Source: Euglena gracilis (Eukaryota; Euglenida; Euglenophyceae; Euglenales). From it: 64,000 nucleotides of DNA. The notes under the pieces are model-generated. The model made no database searches. It worked only from the letters and a program-made list of their open reading frames with translations, and was not told the DNA's origin. The stretch spans positions 78,550,474 to 78,614,473 of the forward strand of contig CP154956.1 of NCBI GenBank assembly GCA_039621445.1. Reading direction: 5' to 3'. The position numbers were made by a program, and so were the translations under genes. Shown in pieces: positions 1-30,525 of this stretch (the stretch's first letter is position 1; each line of letters begins with the position of its first letter).

Positions 1-870
1 ACGTTGAACAGGGCAGTCCGACAGGACCAAAGAAGAGACGGGAATGCACCCGCAGCGGGGGGAGGGCGGGAGGACGGACGCGGGAGGGCTGCCCCGCCCA
101 TTCATGCGGCGAGGGTGGAGTCCCCGTGCAGCTTGTGGCTCAGTTGGAGGCAGTCGCCCAGGGTCTCCAGCTCCTGTGGGGATTCACGGGATGGCCCAAG
201 ACACAGCCGACGCCCCCCCCCCCCCCAGCATGGGAAATGAGAAGGGTGGAGAGGAAGGCAGGCAGAGATGTGTATTGCAAGTGCCTATGCAGGTGCTCGA
301 AACCAACACACGCTGATGGAGTAGACCACCCCAAACCCACAGGGATCCTATGGCTGTGACTGGGCCGGACAATGGTCGAACTGGGGGGGGGAAACATCAA
401 AACTGAAAAAAAAGACCAAAACTGAGCAAAAAAATTATATATATATATAATATACCATTTTTGTTGAACCCGACAAGGGAAATTCCATCACCACGTTTTT
501 ATGGGAAGCCCTGATAGGGAGATCGGACCCCACCACACCTCGAAATTGACGGGGGACCAAGGCCCTTGCCCCCCCCCCCCAATTTACTCAGGCAGCCCTG
601 GCATGAGTCTACCCTGGGTTTTGCAGGATTTCAAGAGTGGGTTGAAATATTTGGGCCGGGGGGGGGGGGGCACGGTAGGCCAGTCCAACAAAAAGCTGGG
701 GCAGAAAAAAACGTCAAGCGATTTTGGCTGACTTTTGGGACATTTATGGGCGAGCAGACCGGGGTCGCGGGCGGGGGGAAAGACAAATGAGTGGAGGCGG
801 TCAGCTCACCGAGCGAATCACGGCCCCTCCACCCCACGACGTTTGCCAGGAGTTGTGGTTCACTGCCTTC
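1..870. other. Unassigned sequence at the left edge
   Basis: GC-rich start (1-200) with C-tracts, then AT-rich. Short frames are open on both strands but none is convincing; it may include exons of the minus-strand gene continuing left. Confidence 0.4.
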
Positions 871-877
871 CACTCAG

Positions 878-955
878 CTATCAGCTTTCCCCAACCATTT
901 GCGCGAGCTTACTGGGCTGACCCACCTGAACCTATACAACAATTCCATTGCCAGG
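878..955 (+). CDS. Leucine-rich-repeat exon (isolated)
   Basis: A 78-nt open exon, phase 0 at both ends, between an acceptor (cactcag) and a good donor (agg|gtgagt). Its 26 codons contain the LRR-like stretch LRELTGLTHLNLYNNSI, matching the LxxLxxLxLxxNxI pattern of a leucine-rich repeat, a protein-interaction module. It is the only convincing plus-strand exon in the window, and no neighbouring plus-strand exon was found, so it is either the tail of a gene entering from the left or a relic. One repeat is too short for a family assignment. Confidence 0.45.
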
Positions 956-1312
956 GTGAGTCACTGCAACATACTTTCTTTGTTGAATTTGAATTCTTGG
1001 AAAATTTTGAATTTTTTCTAATTTGAATTTTGAAATTTGGATGTTTTTTGTCGACAATGTGTGTGCAGGTGTGCATGCACGTACACCTGTGTTGTGTGCA
1101 CGCGCGCAAACAGAACAGGTCAATCAAATGGGTCAACACGCTTTCTCATAGAACGACAGAGTGCTTCTAAAAATTCTTTTAGTATCTGATGGCCCAATCT
1201 TTGGCCAGGCCGAATTTAAAGGTGTGCCAATTCTCAGGGGGTGGATGCCTGCCTGCTTGCAAGCACTCCTGGGTGGGGCTAGCCCCCCCCCCCCCCCGGC
1301 CCCGGGGCTCAC

Positions 1313-19481
<18,169 letters not shown>

Positions 19482-19499
19482 CGGTGGGGGCCGCCACGC

Positions 19500-22400
19500 A
19501 CCGGCCGGCCTACCCCGGGAGGGCTGGACCCCTGCGACGGGGTGTGGGGGGGGGGGGAGGCTGGGGCGAGGAGGGAGAGCGCTGTCGGGGGGGGGGGGGG
19601 CGAAAACGGCAGAGTCCGAAGCCTGCAGCACTGCCTTGGGCTGGAGATAAGCCATATCTTGGGCAAGGCGGGGAGTTGCGGGGAAATCAAAACACCGCAA
19701 GAAAGGGCATTTTAAGGGTTTCATTTTTGATGCTTCAAACCATTTCCTTTCATCTTGCTTCATTTTTGAGATATTTTTGAAAATTGTGTTTTTTTGGCCC
19801 GTTTTGGCTCAAAATGGGCCAAAAAAGGCCGAAACCGCATTAAAAAGCGAGGCGACGGATTTGGAGCGTAACTTTTTGGCCGGGGGGGGGGGGGCAACAT
19901 AGACCCTCGAAAAACGCGACGCAAAAAAGCAAAAAAAAATCGCATCTGAACGCAAAAAAGCACAAAAAAAAACGAAAATTGTGTGTAAAATCCTTTAGAA
20001 GCTCATCCAGGATATATCCTTTCTGCTGGAGAAGACTTTAAATTTTTTTCGGCTCCACCAGAGCAAATTTTCCACTTTGCCCATATTTTGTTGACCAAAT
20101 AATGCAAAAATGACAAAATATTGACAGAATTTTTTGGTCTTTGGGAAAATTGCGGCCAAAATGAGAAATTTTTCATTGCCGAAAAAAATTTCCAGCAAAA
20201 CTTGAATAATCATGAAAAGAAACAAACGTACAAAAACACAAAGGACACACATTTTGCCAAAATCGAAACACACACACACAAAACACAAAAAACACGTCTG
20301 TCCCCCCCCCCCTGCTTTGACAAGCCGCAGAGTTACTGCGAAAGCCAGGTACCATTGGACGTTGCACGGGCTCGAATTCATCCATTGGGCCCTGTGAACG
20401 ACTTGGCGGCCCTGGGGAGTTATTTTTAAAACACAAATTTTCTTGCTGGCAGATAGACGGTGGTTTACGTTCTCTTTTTTGGACCTCGGCCCAATAAAAC
20501 GGGTGTAACTCGGGTCAGACGCAAAAATAGTATAGGGTTGTATCTCTAGATGCGGGGGACCAGGGGGAGATTTCTCTCTAAGGCAACTTCCCTCGGCTGG
20601 AGTCGTTTCAACCTTTCCCGAGATGGCCCCGAGGGGGGGAGGGGGGCGGGGGCCCATGGTGAGCTTCGCTTTGACCCACAAAGGGATAAGAGCTCAGCGA
20701 ACGCCCCCAGGAGGTACACAGTGCCAGGGACCTTTGGGAAGAGATTTCTCCCACCGAACCCAGATTTCCTCTGAGCTGAGCTGGACCCCTCCTCAGGGTC
20801 CTTGAGTGACGATCTGTAAGATTTCATTGGCTGGAGAGAATGACTGAGAAGCACGAACTCGCTGCAAAAAGCGCGGAGGCGGCAATTGCTGCCCCAAAGC
20901 CCAAAACACAGCAATTTCGCAGGATTGCCGCTCGATATTTTGATCAATCGAGACCTGCGGCTGTAGAAGCTCTCCACAAAAAGGGCATTTTATTTTGGGA
21001 GGTGGTCAACTTCCTGCCTATGAATTACTGATACACAAATGTGGGATTCAATTTGAACGTTGCCTCCCCCAAAACCAATGAAAAATCCTTCTCTCTTGTC
21101 TCTCCTTTGAGTAACTGGAGACCAAATAATAGCAATAAACTTTGTTGATGGTGGAGGCTCCCAGGTTGCAAAACACCTCTGGCAGGGAAAATGCTGGGCT
21201 GGTTGCCCCGCCCTCTAGAATGTCCCATATGCCATTCTGGCCTGAAGGGAACCATCTCAGCAAGCCAAAGGGATGACAGGTTCCAAGCGGGATAGGTTTG
21301 CGAGGCAGGTCAGGCAAACGGAACACAGCGCGGGGCTGCATGGAGGGACCGAAGTCGCCAGCACGGGCAGATGTTAACTTCCGTTGAGGGCGGCGACTCG
21401 GCGGGCGAGCACAACCCCCTCTCCCCATCAGGCTCCGCCGCCGTTGCCCACCTCCGCCCTTGTCTGCGCACCAACAAAGGATGGGTTCCACACCACCACT
21501 TTTCATTTGGACATTGGACATTTTTGGCAGCCTTTTGCTTGATGTTTGAGGGATTTCCTCAGAATGAAAAGGGGAGGGGGGATGGAAAGGGTGGGAGGAA
21601 CATTACTTTGTTTCCATGAGAAAGGTTTGGTGTACATCCAGGGCATTCAAATTTGGAGGTGGTGGGAGGAGGAAGCCCCATCCCCACTCACAGGATTTCC
21701 AGGATTTCCCATTTGGCTCTGGGGAAGAGTGCTGGACTTCAGGTGTCCAAAAAATTAATCAGTCATTACCCCAATTTATTCAATTCTAGACACATATACA
21801 TGCACATGCATATTTTTACATAGATGTGCAAATATATGAATATGGATTGGAATTTCCACATGCCATAATATACTTCACATTATGTTGCATGTGGCATGGG
21901 GGCTGGTCTATTGTGATATGGTGGGAAAAATATTATTGGAGCTGAAACAGATTAGCGGTCTTCGCCACAGCGGCAATCAAATATTGCCCAAGAACGTAAT
22001 TTTTTTTGGCTATTTATGGGACAAACTTAGGAAATTTGGCCCGCAAAATGGGTTTAGAATCAAATTGGAGTCTCCAACACAACCAAAAAACTGAATTTTT
22101 TTCACGATGGCATGCATGATGTGTGTCACCCTCTGCCATAAAACAGAAGAAGCTCCCAGTGAATGCCGTGAGTTGGGGGTCAGCCAAATCTTTTCCACAA
22201 TTTTCCAAATAGATTCCACCATTTTTTTCCCATAAACAAAAAAGGTTTTAATGGTGTTAACTTTCAGGTGATTCTAATTTGACGTCTCATAGTATCCTCA
22301 AAGAGGGGTTTGGCTGGGGTGTTGGCTGAGGCAGAGTATCCTCAAAGGGGTGGGCTGTTCAGCCCTCCGGCACAACGAGGGGAGCGCAACGCAACGCGTG

Positions 22401-23340
22401 GCACACCGTTGCTGTTGCGCCGCCAGAGGCCGACCCAGATACGTACAGCCAAGCCAAAGGGGGGAAATACAGGTGATGGGCAATGCTGACAATGGAACAA
22501 ACCAATGCAAGTCTGGGGGATGAGCTACGGCTCAGCACATGGTTCCGGTACATTTGGCACCAGGTATTGCATGAGTGGAAAGGTAGGCGTCAGGTCGTAG
22601 CAAACACAGATCCAATAGTCACGAAAAGGCAAAGAAAGCTGCAAAGAAAGCTGCCAGGAAGGGGAAGGGGCTCGCCCCATTGTGCTCACCCTCCCTGTTG
22701 GTGGACAAACATGTTTGGGTTGAAAGCACTTATGGGACTTCCGGAATTACAGCTGCTGTTGACGCCAGGCTTGCCCTGAACTAGCCATCTGGGAATGAAC
22801 CGTTCAACTGAGCCATCCATGCACACCCACCCACCCACCCACCCACCCCCCCACCCACCCACCCCCCCCCCACCCAACCACCCCCCACCCACCCACCCCC
22901 CCCCCCCACCACACCACCCCCCCACCCACACACCCCCCACCCCCCCCCCACCCACCCACCCCCCACACACCACACCACCCCCCCCCCACCCACCCCCCCC
23001 CCCCCCCACCCCCCCCCCCACCCCCCCCCCCACCCACCCCACCCCCCCCCCCCCCCCCCACCCCCCACACCCCACACACCACACCCCCACCCCCCACCCC
23101 CCCCCCCACCCACCCACCCACCCCCACCCCCCACCCCACCCCCCCCCCCCCCCACCCACCCCCACCCACACCCCCCCCCCCCTACCCAGCCCGGTTTGCC
23201 TGGGACTCAAGGGGGCGACCAGGTTTTGTGTAGTGCTGAGCTCTTTGCCTGCCTGATGGTGCCAGGCAACCCGGCCCACGGCCCGGCCCAGCCCGGACGG
23301 TGGCCTGGCGGCACGGCACGGGCGCAGTTGGCACTGGACG
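19500..23340. other. Non-coding stretch
   Basis: C/G-tracts, an AAATTTTGGCC-type repeat near 19.7-20.2 kb and unique sequence. A 143-codon minus-strand open frame (20,546-20,977) and a 62-codon plus-strand one (20,840-21,031) exist but have no recognisable motif or splice context. Confidence 0.5.
22820..23185. repeat. (CCCA/C)n satellite-like tract
   Basis: About 365 bp of C-runs with single A or CA interruptions. Long open frames on both strands are low-complexity artefacts. Confidence 0.9.
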
Positions 23341-23479
23341 TCTACCCGAGGTGGTGTACAACCCTAGGTCTTCATTTTAGATCTCCAGTGATTTCCCTTC
23401 CAATCCCCACCATTTTGGAGATATTTTGAACTATCTACATTTTTTTCGAATGTGTCGAATCTTTGACCTCAAAATGGCC

Positions 23480-24590
23480 CAAAAAGTCGAAACAGGCCAA
23501 TACGTACAGTATTAATACAGCAGGCGACAATAGATGGGACGGTCAGAAAATTTTTTTCAAGAGATCTTTGCGAGTCACGCAGACGTTTATTACCACTGGC
23601 ATGCCACAGCCCTACCGTGTGGTCCCCTCCCAGACACCCGGCAGCGAGTGCAGGACCTCTTCTCCACCTGTGGCATGTCCATGGCCACCATTGGAGTGGG
23701 GCTGAAGCTCGCCAAGTCGACAGTGTTCAACATCATCGTCGTTCGTGCGCAGGCCGGCAAGATGAAGAAAGAGAAACGTGCGCGACGCCTTTCCAAACTC
23801 AACAAGTGGTTTGTCTGTCATGTTGGGAACTAATACATACGTTGCCGTCATGTTAGGACTTACCACATACCTCGTCGTCAAGGTGGAGGCGGTGTCTCAT
23901 CAACGTGGCGAAGGAGTATCCCTTGTGGGGCGCCGCTGGGAGGACCTGTACCTGTCCATGCAGCAGCCCAATGATTGAGTTGTAGCCCCAAAAAAAACAA
24001 GCCAGAACACAGGGCAGCGGCCAAAACGGCACATGGGGGGATAGAGGGTCCATTTCCATTCCACAGGGGTGCATTTGGTCTGGCGCGCACTTTCAAAAGT
24101 TATTCATGCTTTATTAAGACTTTTTTTTTGAAAAATCGACTTTTTGGCCCAAAAACTCACTTGACGAAATGGCAGAGTCGAAAGTGGGCAGGACTGTACG
24201 GGAAAGCCTCGTGGGGGGTCGACTCCACACACCCGGAAAATGGGTCCAACCCCCCCTCCAGGGTGTTGCTTAAGGGTCGCATCCTGGCCAATGCAGGTTT
24301 CAGATGCCTGCGGTCGAAGAACAAGAAGCCCCTCCTCAACTGGGTCAACCAGGAGAAGAGGCTGAAATTTGCCACAAGGCACAGCAAAACTGACTGGTTC
24401 CGTGTTATTTTTTCTGATTACTCTCGTTCCAAGGCCGAATGCTTGACACTCTCGACCTAAAAGCCCAAGTGTGTCACGGTTTGGGTTGCAATGAAGTCGG
24501 ATGGAGCCATCTGCCTGCGCAGATGCCCTCCAAATGCATCCGGCCAAATATCAATCAGTTCTGCAAGCGGTTCTCTTCAGCCCAGGTGTA
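23480..24590 (+). pseudogene. Decayed Tc1/mariner-type transposase
   Basis: Fragments in several frames follow the order of a Tc1/mariner transposase. 23,630-23,790: HTH-type RQRVQDLFSTCGMSMATIGV, then KLAKSTVFNII. 24,260-24,430: LKGRILANAGFRCLRSKNKK, then EKRLKFATRHSKTDWFRVIF, with FSDYS at the position of the first catalytic Asp. 24,470-24,530: CVTVWVAMKSDGAICL, like VxVWGxIxxDG with the second Asp. At least three frameshifts and a missing 3' part make it non-functional. Repeat-like flanks resembling 23.35 and 24.69 kb recur at 19.69 and 27.10 kb, so it belongs to a dispersed family. Confidence 0.6.
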
Positions 24591-26372
24591 GTTCATGGCA
24601 CTTGTGGAGGCAGTACATTGTCTTGTCCATCCACAGGTGAGGAGTAGGAGCGAAACGCCATAATTCGCGCTTGCCGTGGAGTTACGGGGAGATTTAAACA
24701 CCGTAGGACAGGGTCTCCCAGAGGCTTTTTTTCTTTAGGTCGCTGGACATTTCCTTTGATTGCTTTTTTCTATTTCTGGAATATTTTGGAAATATTGATT
24801 TTTTGACCAGTTACCGGCGGAGGAGTCCGGTCCATCAACCATGGCACTACGGTATTATGGTATTTTGGGTAGGTCCGTTTTCTTTGACGGATATCCAAAT
24901 GCTGAGTCAGAAAAATGAGATGAATAATGATAGGGATAGGGTTATTGGTTGCAATTGAGGCCTAAATTGAGGGCATTCATAACTTTGATTTTGATTTTTG
25001 GCAAACCATCCTAAATTCGTAACCCTAATCCTGATCTTAATCCTAACCCCACCCCAGCGTATTAACTGTGCAGGGGGAGGGAAGGGGGGTGGCTTCAAAA
25101 AATGCCCAAATTGCGTTTCCAAATGATCTTTTCGCCAAATTGACAAAAACAGAATGATAAAAATATTAGCTTTCTGGCGCAAAGCACCAGGAATATTTTT
25201 TGTGGGTTGCAGGGGGGGTTCCCAGGTGCGTCACGGGTCAGTCTTTTGCCTGGTCGAAGGCCAGGCCAGAAATTATTTTCAAGGGGTTTCGACTGATTTT
25301 GGGTGGGTGGGTGGGTGGGTTGACCCCCCCCCCCAGGTCGTGGGTGGGTGGGTTTCCGAAAAAGTGAGTGGGTGCCTTTGGCCTGGGAAAAAATCCCCCC
25401 TTGGGGTCACTAAGTGAACTTATGAGTGAAGGGTCCGAGCAATGTGTACAAAGGCACCCCTCTATCCGGAGGGGGGGATTCCGGAGTGCTTTGGAAAAAT
25501 TGGAAAAATTTGTGGAAATTGCAGAAAAATTGCGCAAAATTGCGAAATTGCGGTTTTGGGAATTAGCAGGGGGGGAAATCAACAACTTGCATAATTTGCA
25601 TTTTTTTGCATAATCAGGGTTTCCCGAAATTTGCATTTTTTTTGCTTTTTTTTTAACATAAAATATTTTTGCCCTGGAAATTTTTTTTGTACTTGGTCTC
25701 CATGTTCAGTCTTGCTGGGTGTGTTGATACCAAGTCGCTCCACGTTGTGCAATGAAACGCGACGTTTCGCCGCTTTATTGATGTTCAGTGGTGACCTGGA
25801 GGGAGTTGCTTAAACTGAATGTGCAGGTGCCATTCATGTTGATTTTCAAAGCTTCAGTGTTTGCCGTTGTCTTCCAGAAGGTCTTCTTTGTGAATCATTG
25901 ACAGGTACACCGGCATTGTCACATGTTTACAGATTTTAGGCAGCAAAACTCTGTTATATTCCATCCTTTTCTCAGGGGTTTTATGCAAGTTCCATTTTTT
26001 TTGTATTTTTTTGCATTTTTTTCTGCATTTTTTTGATTTGCATAATTTGAAGGGCCAAGTTGCATATCCCCCCCTGGAATTAGCACACTTCTGCCGGAGG
26101 GGACTCTGGAAAAATTTTGTCAGATTCAGTCATTTTGCAACACATGCAAGTTTTGTGCCTTATTTACATATTATCCAACAAAAGGTCCAAAAACATATTT
26201 TCACAATTCTGGGAACATGCTGATTTTGGAAATATGGAATTTCTTGGGTTACCACTGGGGAAGGGGGGGTAGAACCACACCTCCACAAAACTCAGCAGAG
26301 AGAAGAAAGACTGGCATTTGACGAAAGGATCAAAAGGAAATGAGCAACGCGGAACAGCAGAGGGCTTGGGTA

Positions 26373-26886
26373 CAGGGGTTTGCTTGAGCCGGAGGGGACC
26401 CCATCCCCCGGGGGGTGGGCCAGCAACTCAAATCCAGCCAGCAGCCCAAATTCGGGCTGGGAGCCCCATACCCCGAGGGGGGTCGAGTGAAATAAAGTTG
26501 GGTTCAGCTCGGCCGGAGGCCGGGCCAGCCGGCCGAAGGCCAGGCCAGCCGGCCGCAGGCTAACCAGCCAACTGGGCCGCCCAGCTCACCAATCCCTGCA
26601 TTTTCTCCCCCTCAGCACAGCTTCCTCCATCACAGCCCCCAGCTTTGATCTAGCTCCATCCATCAAAATGTCAAGAAGGCAATTTTTTTAAAAAAATTGT
26701 GTGTTTCATCGACCCAGTTCAGCCCAGCCCCCTCCCCCCCCTCCAGCCCCCTACCCCCCCCCCCTCCTCCCCCCCACCCCCCGGGGGGGGGGGGGGGTCG
26801 AGCCACCAGCTCGTTTCCAGCCAGCAGCCTTTTTGCCAGCCGGAGGCTGGACCCCCCCCCCCCCAGGGTCCTTAAGAAAACCCCTG
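26373..26886. mobile_element. hAT-like non-autonomous element with perfect 8-bp TSD
   Basis: 514 bp, starting CAGGGGTTTGCTTGAGCC and ending CTTAAGAAAACCCCTG. The perfect duplication is cttgggta (26,365-26,372 and 26,887-26,894). The interior carries GGCCGGAGGCC/GGCCGAAGGCC minisatellite-like units, C-tracts and the GCTGG block. It lies in non-coding DNA and confirms the target-site size of the family. Confidence 0.8.
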
Positions 26887-27099
26887 CTTGGGTATTGTTC
26901 AATCCTTGAAAGGGATGGATGGGAAGCCCTTCGGCGTTGAGGTAGGTGGTAGGGGGGGGTCCCGACCCCCCCCCCCTAGATGTTGGGAGGGGGGCTCCGG
27001 ACCCCCCCTTCCGAGAACGCCCAAAACTGGCCAGAAAATGGACCAAAATTGGCCGAAAAAATAACCATCGGGCTGCATCAAGTTTTTTGGGAAAAAAGT

Positions 27100-27480
27100 A
27101 AAGCATGGTTGAATAGGGCATTCCAAGGGCTTCATTCTTGGTCTCTGGACATTTCCTTTGATAATTTCATTTTACCCCCCACAAAAAAAAACGGACAAAA
27201 AACACCCCAAAATGGCCGATTCAGGTCAAAAAACCGAACCAGAAAACGCCAGGTGTCGGCGGCCAAACAGCAAATGGGGCAGACACTTTCGCAAATAACA
27301 TACGTTTTCTCGAGGTCTTTTGAAAAATCATTTCGACTGAAAACCTCAGCTTAGCAAGATGGCGAGTCGAAACTGGGGAGGGAGGCTGGCTTATCCTACC
27401 CAGTTTGGACCACTTCTCGGCTGAATAAAGCAGGCGTGGGGAGTTGGGGCTTAGACGGCCGGGAATGAACTTTTCTTGTT
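27100..27480 (+). repeat. Copy of the Tc1-associated dispersed repeat
   Basis: The segment agggcattccaagggcttc followed by ggacatttcctttgat (27,110-27,170) matches 24,690-24,760 and, more loosely, 19,690-19,770 and 23,365-23,410. Further right, aaaatcatttcgactgaaaa and gatggcgagtcgaaactggg match 24,125-24,190 of the transposase relic. Probably another degraded copy without readable coding. Confidence 0.45.
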
Positions 27481-27510
27481 GAGTCACAAAATTTAGGCAG
27501 TTTTAGTGAA

Positions 27511-30500
27511 AATGCGCATCCGCGCATTTTGGACGCAGAGTGCGCAGGTGCGCATTCTGAATGATTGTGTGTCTCTTCCAGACTGGAGGTAAACACCATA
27601 AAAATGAGCTGTTTGGATTCAACGCAACCCCAAGAACCACCCCCCAGTATTCTGCTTCAACCACGTATCATGCTGTTTACAGCTTCTTCACAACGACTGT
27701 GGTACAGTGCGTGGATGGAATGGACACACACTCAACACACTCCACACGACATGCGGAACACGGGCGACACAGGGAAGCCTGGACCTGGGTGTGACACCTT
27801 GTGTTCACCGACTGATGGCTTCTGGGGGCAGGGCCTGGTGAACCCGGGATGAGCATGGGAGGGAACACCTTGCAGCCACAGAGACACAGCCCTCCCAAGG
27901 TCAAACAATGGGGGTGTAACTGAGTATCAGGGCCGAAGAATGCGCACCTGCGCATTTTTTGGAAACCCAAAAGAATGCGCAGGTGCTCATTTTTTGGAAT
28001 GGACACAGGCTGCGGGAAGGGGGAATGCGCTCACGCACATTGATGTTGAAGGACACACTGGGTATGGCCTGCTGTTTGCCTGCCTTGAATGCGAGCTGTG
28101 CACCGCTGTGATGTGGTTTCGGGCAGACTGAAGATGGGTGTGTGAGGGGGAGATGAACCAACAGAATCACCCTGGGCAACCATGTCGTTGTAGCAGACCA
28201 CACCCTGAAACCCCCTGCGTTGACCCTAATTGTGGGGCACAGTGCTCCTGGCACCGTGCACTGCAGTCCAACATAAGGTTGTTCAGAAAGCCAATTGGCT
28301 GTGTGCTGCCACGCACGTTCTGGGGCGTGGGGTCGGACAACGCTGGCAGCAGCCTCCCTATCACCTCCCCCAGGTGGGGGACGGTTGCATGTGCGTTGTG
28401 ACTTGCTCCACACGTTCGTTAGAGCAGTGTGACTCGGCTGGGCACTGGACTGCAGCGGGTGAAGTGGAATGCGCAGGTGCGCATTCTGATTTGTTCAATG
28501 ACTTGACCTGCAGGGGGGCAATTCCCCTGTCACTGAAAGACATGAATTCGTGCCTTGACACCTGCCGTCGCCAAGCCCAGGGTTTTCCATGCCGCTGCAG
28601 GTGCGTGTCTGGTTCCACACACAGTGTTCACGGGGTTGGCACCTCGAGAGCGAAACACACCTGTCACCACCTTCGGCATCATTCCCAAAAACGGTCTGTA
28701 AACACAGAATTAATTCACAATCCAAATGGACTCAAAGAAGCGAACACCACTGGTTAGTCCTTGCCCCAAATTTTCTCCAGGCCCTTGATATCGTGTGCCT
28801 TTCTTTGAATGACAGCCACGCCGTCGAATATTTGCGCTCACAGGTGGGTGTGCCACCACCCACGCCAACTCCCCACGCCTGGCCTGGGTTTGAAACCACA
28901 CGGCTGAAGTGCAGACCTCCCTGCGAGGATCCAATGGTGTCCAAGGACGAGGCAGCCCTGGAGCGAAACACGGCAGAGGAGGACCACCACCTGTGGCCTT
29001 GCTGGCGACAAACGTCACCCACCACATAGAACCCTTATTTATCATGAACTCAGAGTCGACGCTCCAGTACTGCAAACTACACAACCCCTGGCCGGTTGTG
29101 AAGACCAGGGAAAGCACATATGCACACACTTTCTCCACACACCCCATCCGCAATGGCTGCAGTCAAACATGGCACATCGGGGTGAATGCGCACATGCACA
29201 TTCCCTTCTTGTGTCTCCCTTAAAACACCCTGGTAGGAGGTTGCTGTACAAGGCCATGCCAAACAACTCAGCACACAAGGTGGAGGCACAGCCCAGGAGA
29301 CGTTCACCCTATTCTGGCGGCATCCACCTGTGCAATGAGATGCCTCTGAAATCGCTAACAAAAAGGCCAGCAGTGCACCATGGGGGTGGCCCTGTCACAA
29401 TGCTGTGCTGGCACTGGGTTCAGGAGTGCGAGACACAGCTCCCCACAGCACAGAGAATGCGCACCTGCGCACTCCCCCTCATGAAATGCGCAGGTGCGCA
29501 CTCTTGTGGATGCCCAGCGCTGCTCCCCTCCTGCTCTCCTGCAGATAGAATCATAGCCAGCCAGCGAAGGAATGGCCTCAAGAGTGCGCACGTGCGCATT
29601 CTTGAGCCTCATGCAACCTCGGAGAGAAGCCATTTTACATCGTTTGTGAGGGCTGTTCTGGAGGGTGTTGTCTGTGGCAAAAAGGGTTGAAGTGGGGCTC
29701 CGCTCCGTAGCTTTTAAAACCAGTGACACACAGGAGAGGAGTGCAAGCCAGCCCCCCCCCTTCCATACCCAGCACCCCATCCCAAACGTCAGACCTGAAC
29801 ACAGGTGGTCGCACATGGTGATGTGCCGTGGTGCCTATGCGCAGGCACATGCGGAGCAGACGGCGTGCGCCACTGGAGGGATGCTGTGCCTGCAAGTGTC
29901 AAGGAGGGGTGCAGTGCACCGTGTGGGATGGCAAACAGCAGGCAGCCTGAGGAGGGTAACGAGCCCTCCCCTACAGACATCTGGTCTTGATTTTAACACA
30001 CACACACCCCACCACTCTCTGAATGCAGACTACACGCACACACCAAACATTCGCCAGAGCCCCCTCGTGCCCTGCTCCCAACACAGGGCACAGAACCTCC
30101 TCTCCACTCAAACTGCAGAGACCACGGTACCCCCTTCCCGCACCCACCCCGGGAGCCACAATAACCGTCCAAAACTTCAGAAAAAGGCCGGGACGGGAAG
30201 GGGGGTGAATGCGTACCTGCGCATTCACTCGGCACCACAAAACAGGGGGGACAGCGACAGGTACAACGCCTTCACCTGACGAGGGTTCGTCCTCGTAAAA
30301 CAGTGTTTTGTGTCGCACCTACTTCGGCAGACGGGAGTTTTCCCTCGGTCGGCGGAGGTGGAAAACCACCATTTTCAAAACGAAAAAAGTCGGTTTGCCC
30401 AGGAAAAAAACCGGTGGTCGAAGGTAGTGGTACCCATTTTGGTACCAGGGGTTTCAGCTGACGGGTCGGCCGCCCCGTCAAGTGATGGCGACACAGTTGG

Positions 30501-30525
30501 TCACAAAAGAATGCGCAGGTGCGCA
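27511..30525. repeat. Cluster of dispersed TGCGCA-NN-TGCGCA palindromes
   Basis: About twelve copies, exact or one to two changes, at 27,511, 27,541, 27,941, 27,976, 28,026, 28,470, 29,187, 29,458, 29,487, 29,585, 30,210 and 30,512. The commonest form is TGCGCAGGTGCGCA or its complement; the 29,585 copy TGCGCACGTGCGCA is fully symmetrical. No convincing gene lies in this 3 kb; none of the open frames across it looks like protein. Confidence 0.8.

Noticed and set aside
20546-20977. 143-codon minus-strand open frame as a gene
   Set aside because: No recognisable motif, no splice or promoter context, and composition like surrounding non-coding DNA.
22686-23279. 197-codon Gly-rich and 153-codon Pro-rich open frames
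   Set aside because: Pure by-product of the C/CA tract; no start context, motif or splice support.
27511-30525. CRISPR-like array
   Set aside because: Repeats are 14-bp palindromes at irregular distances of 30 to 700 bp in a eukaryotic genome; no uniform spacers or cas genes.
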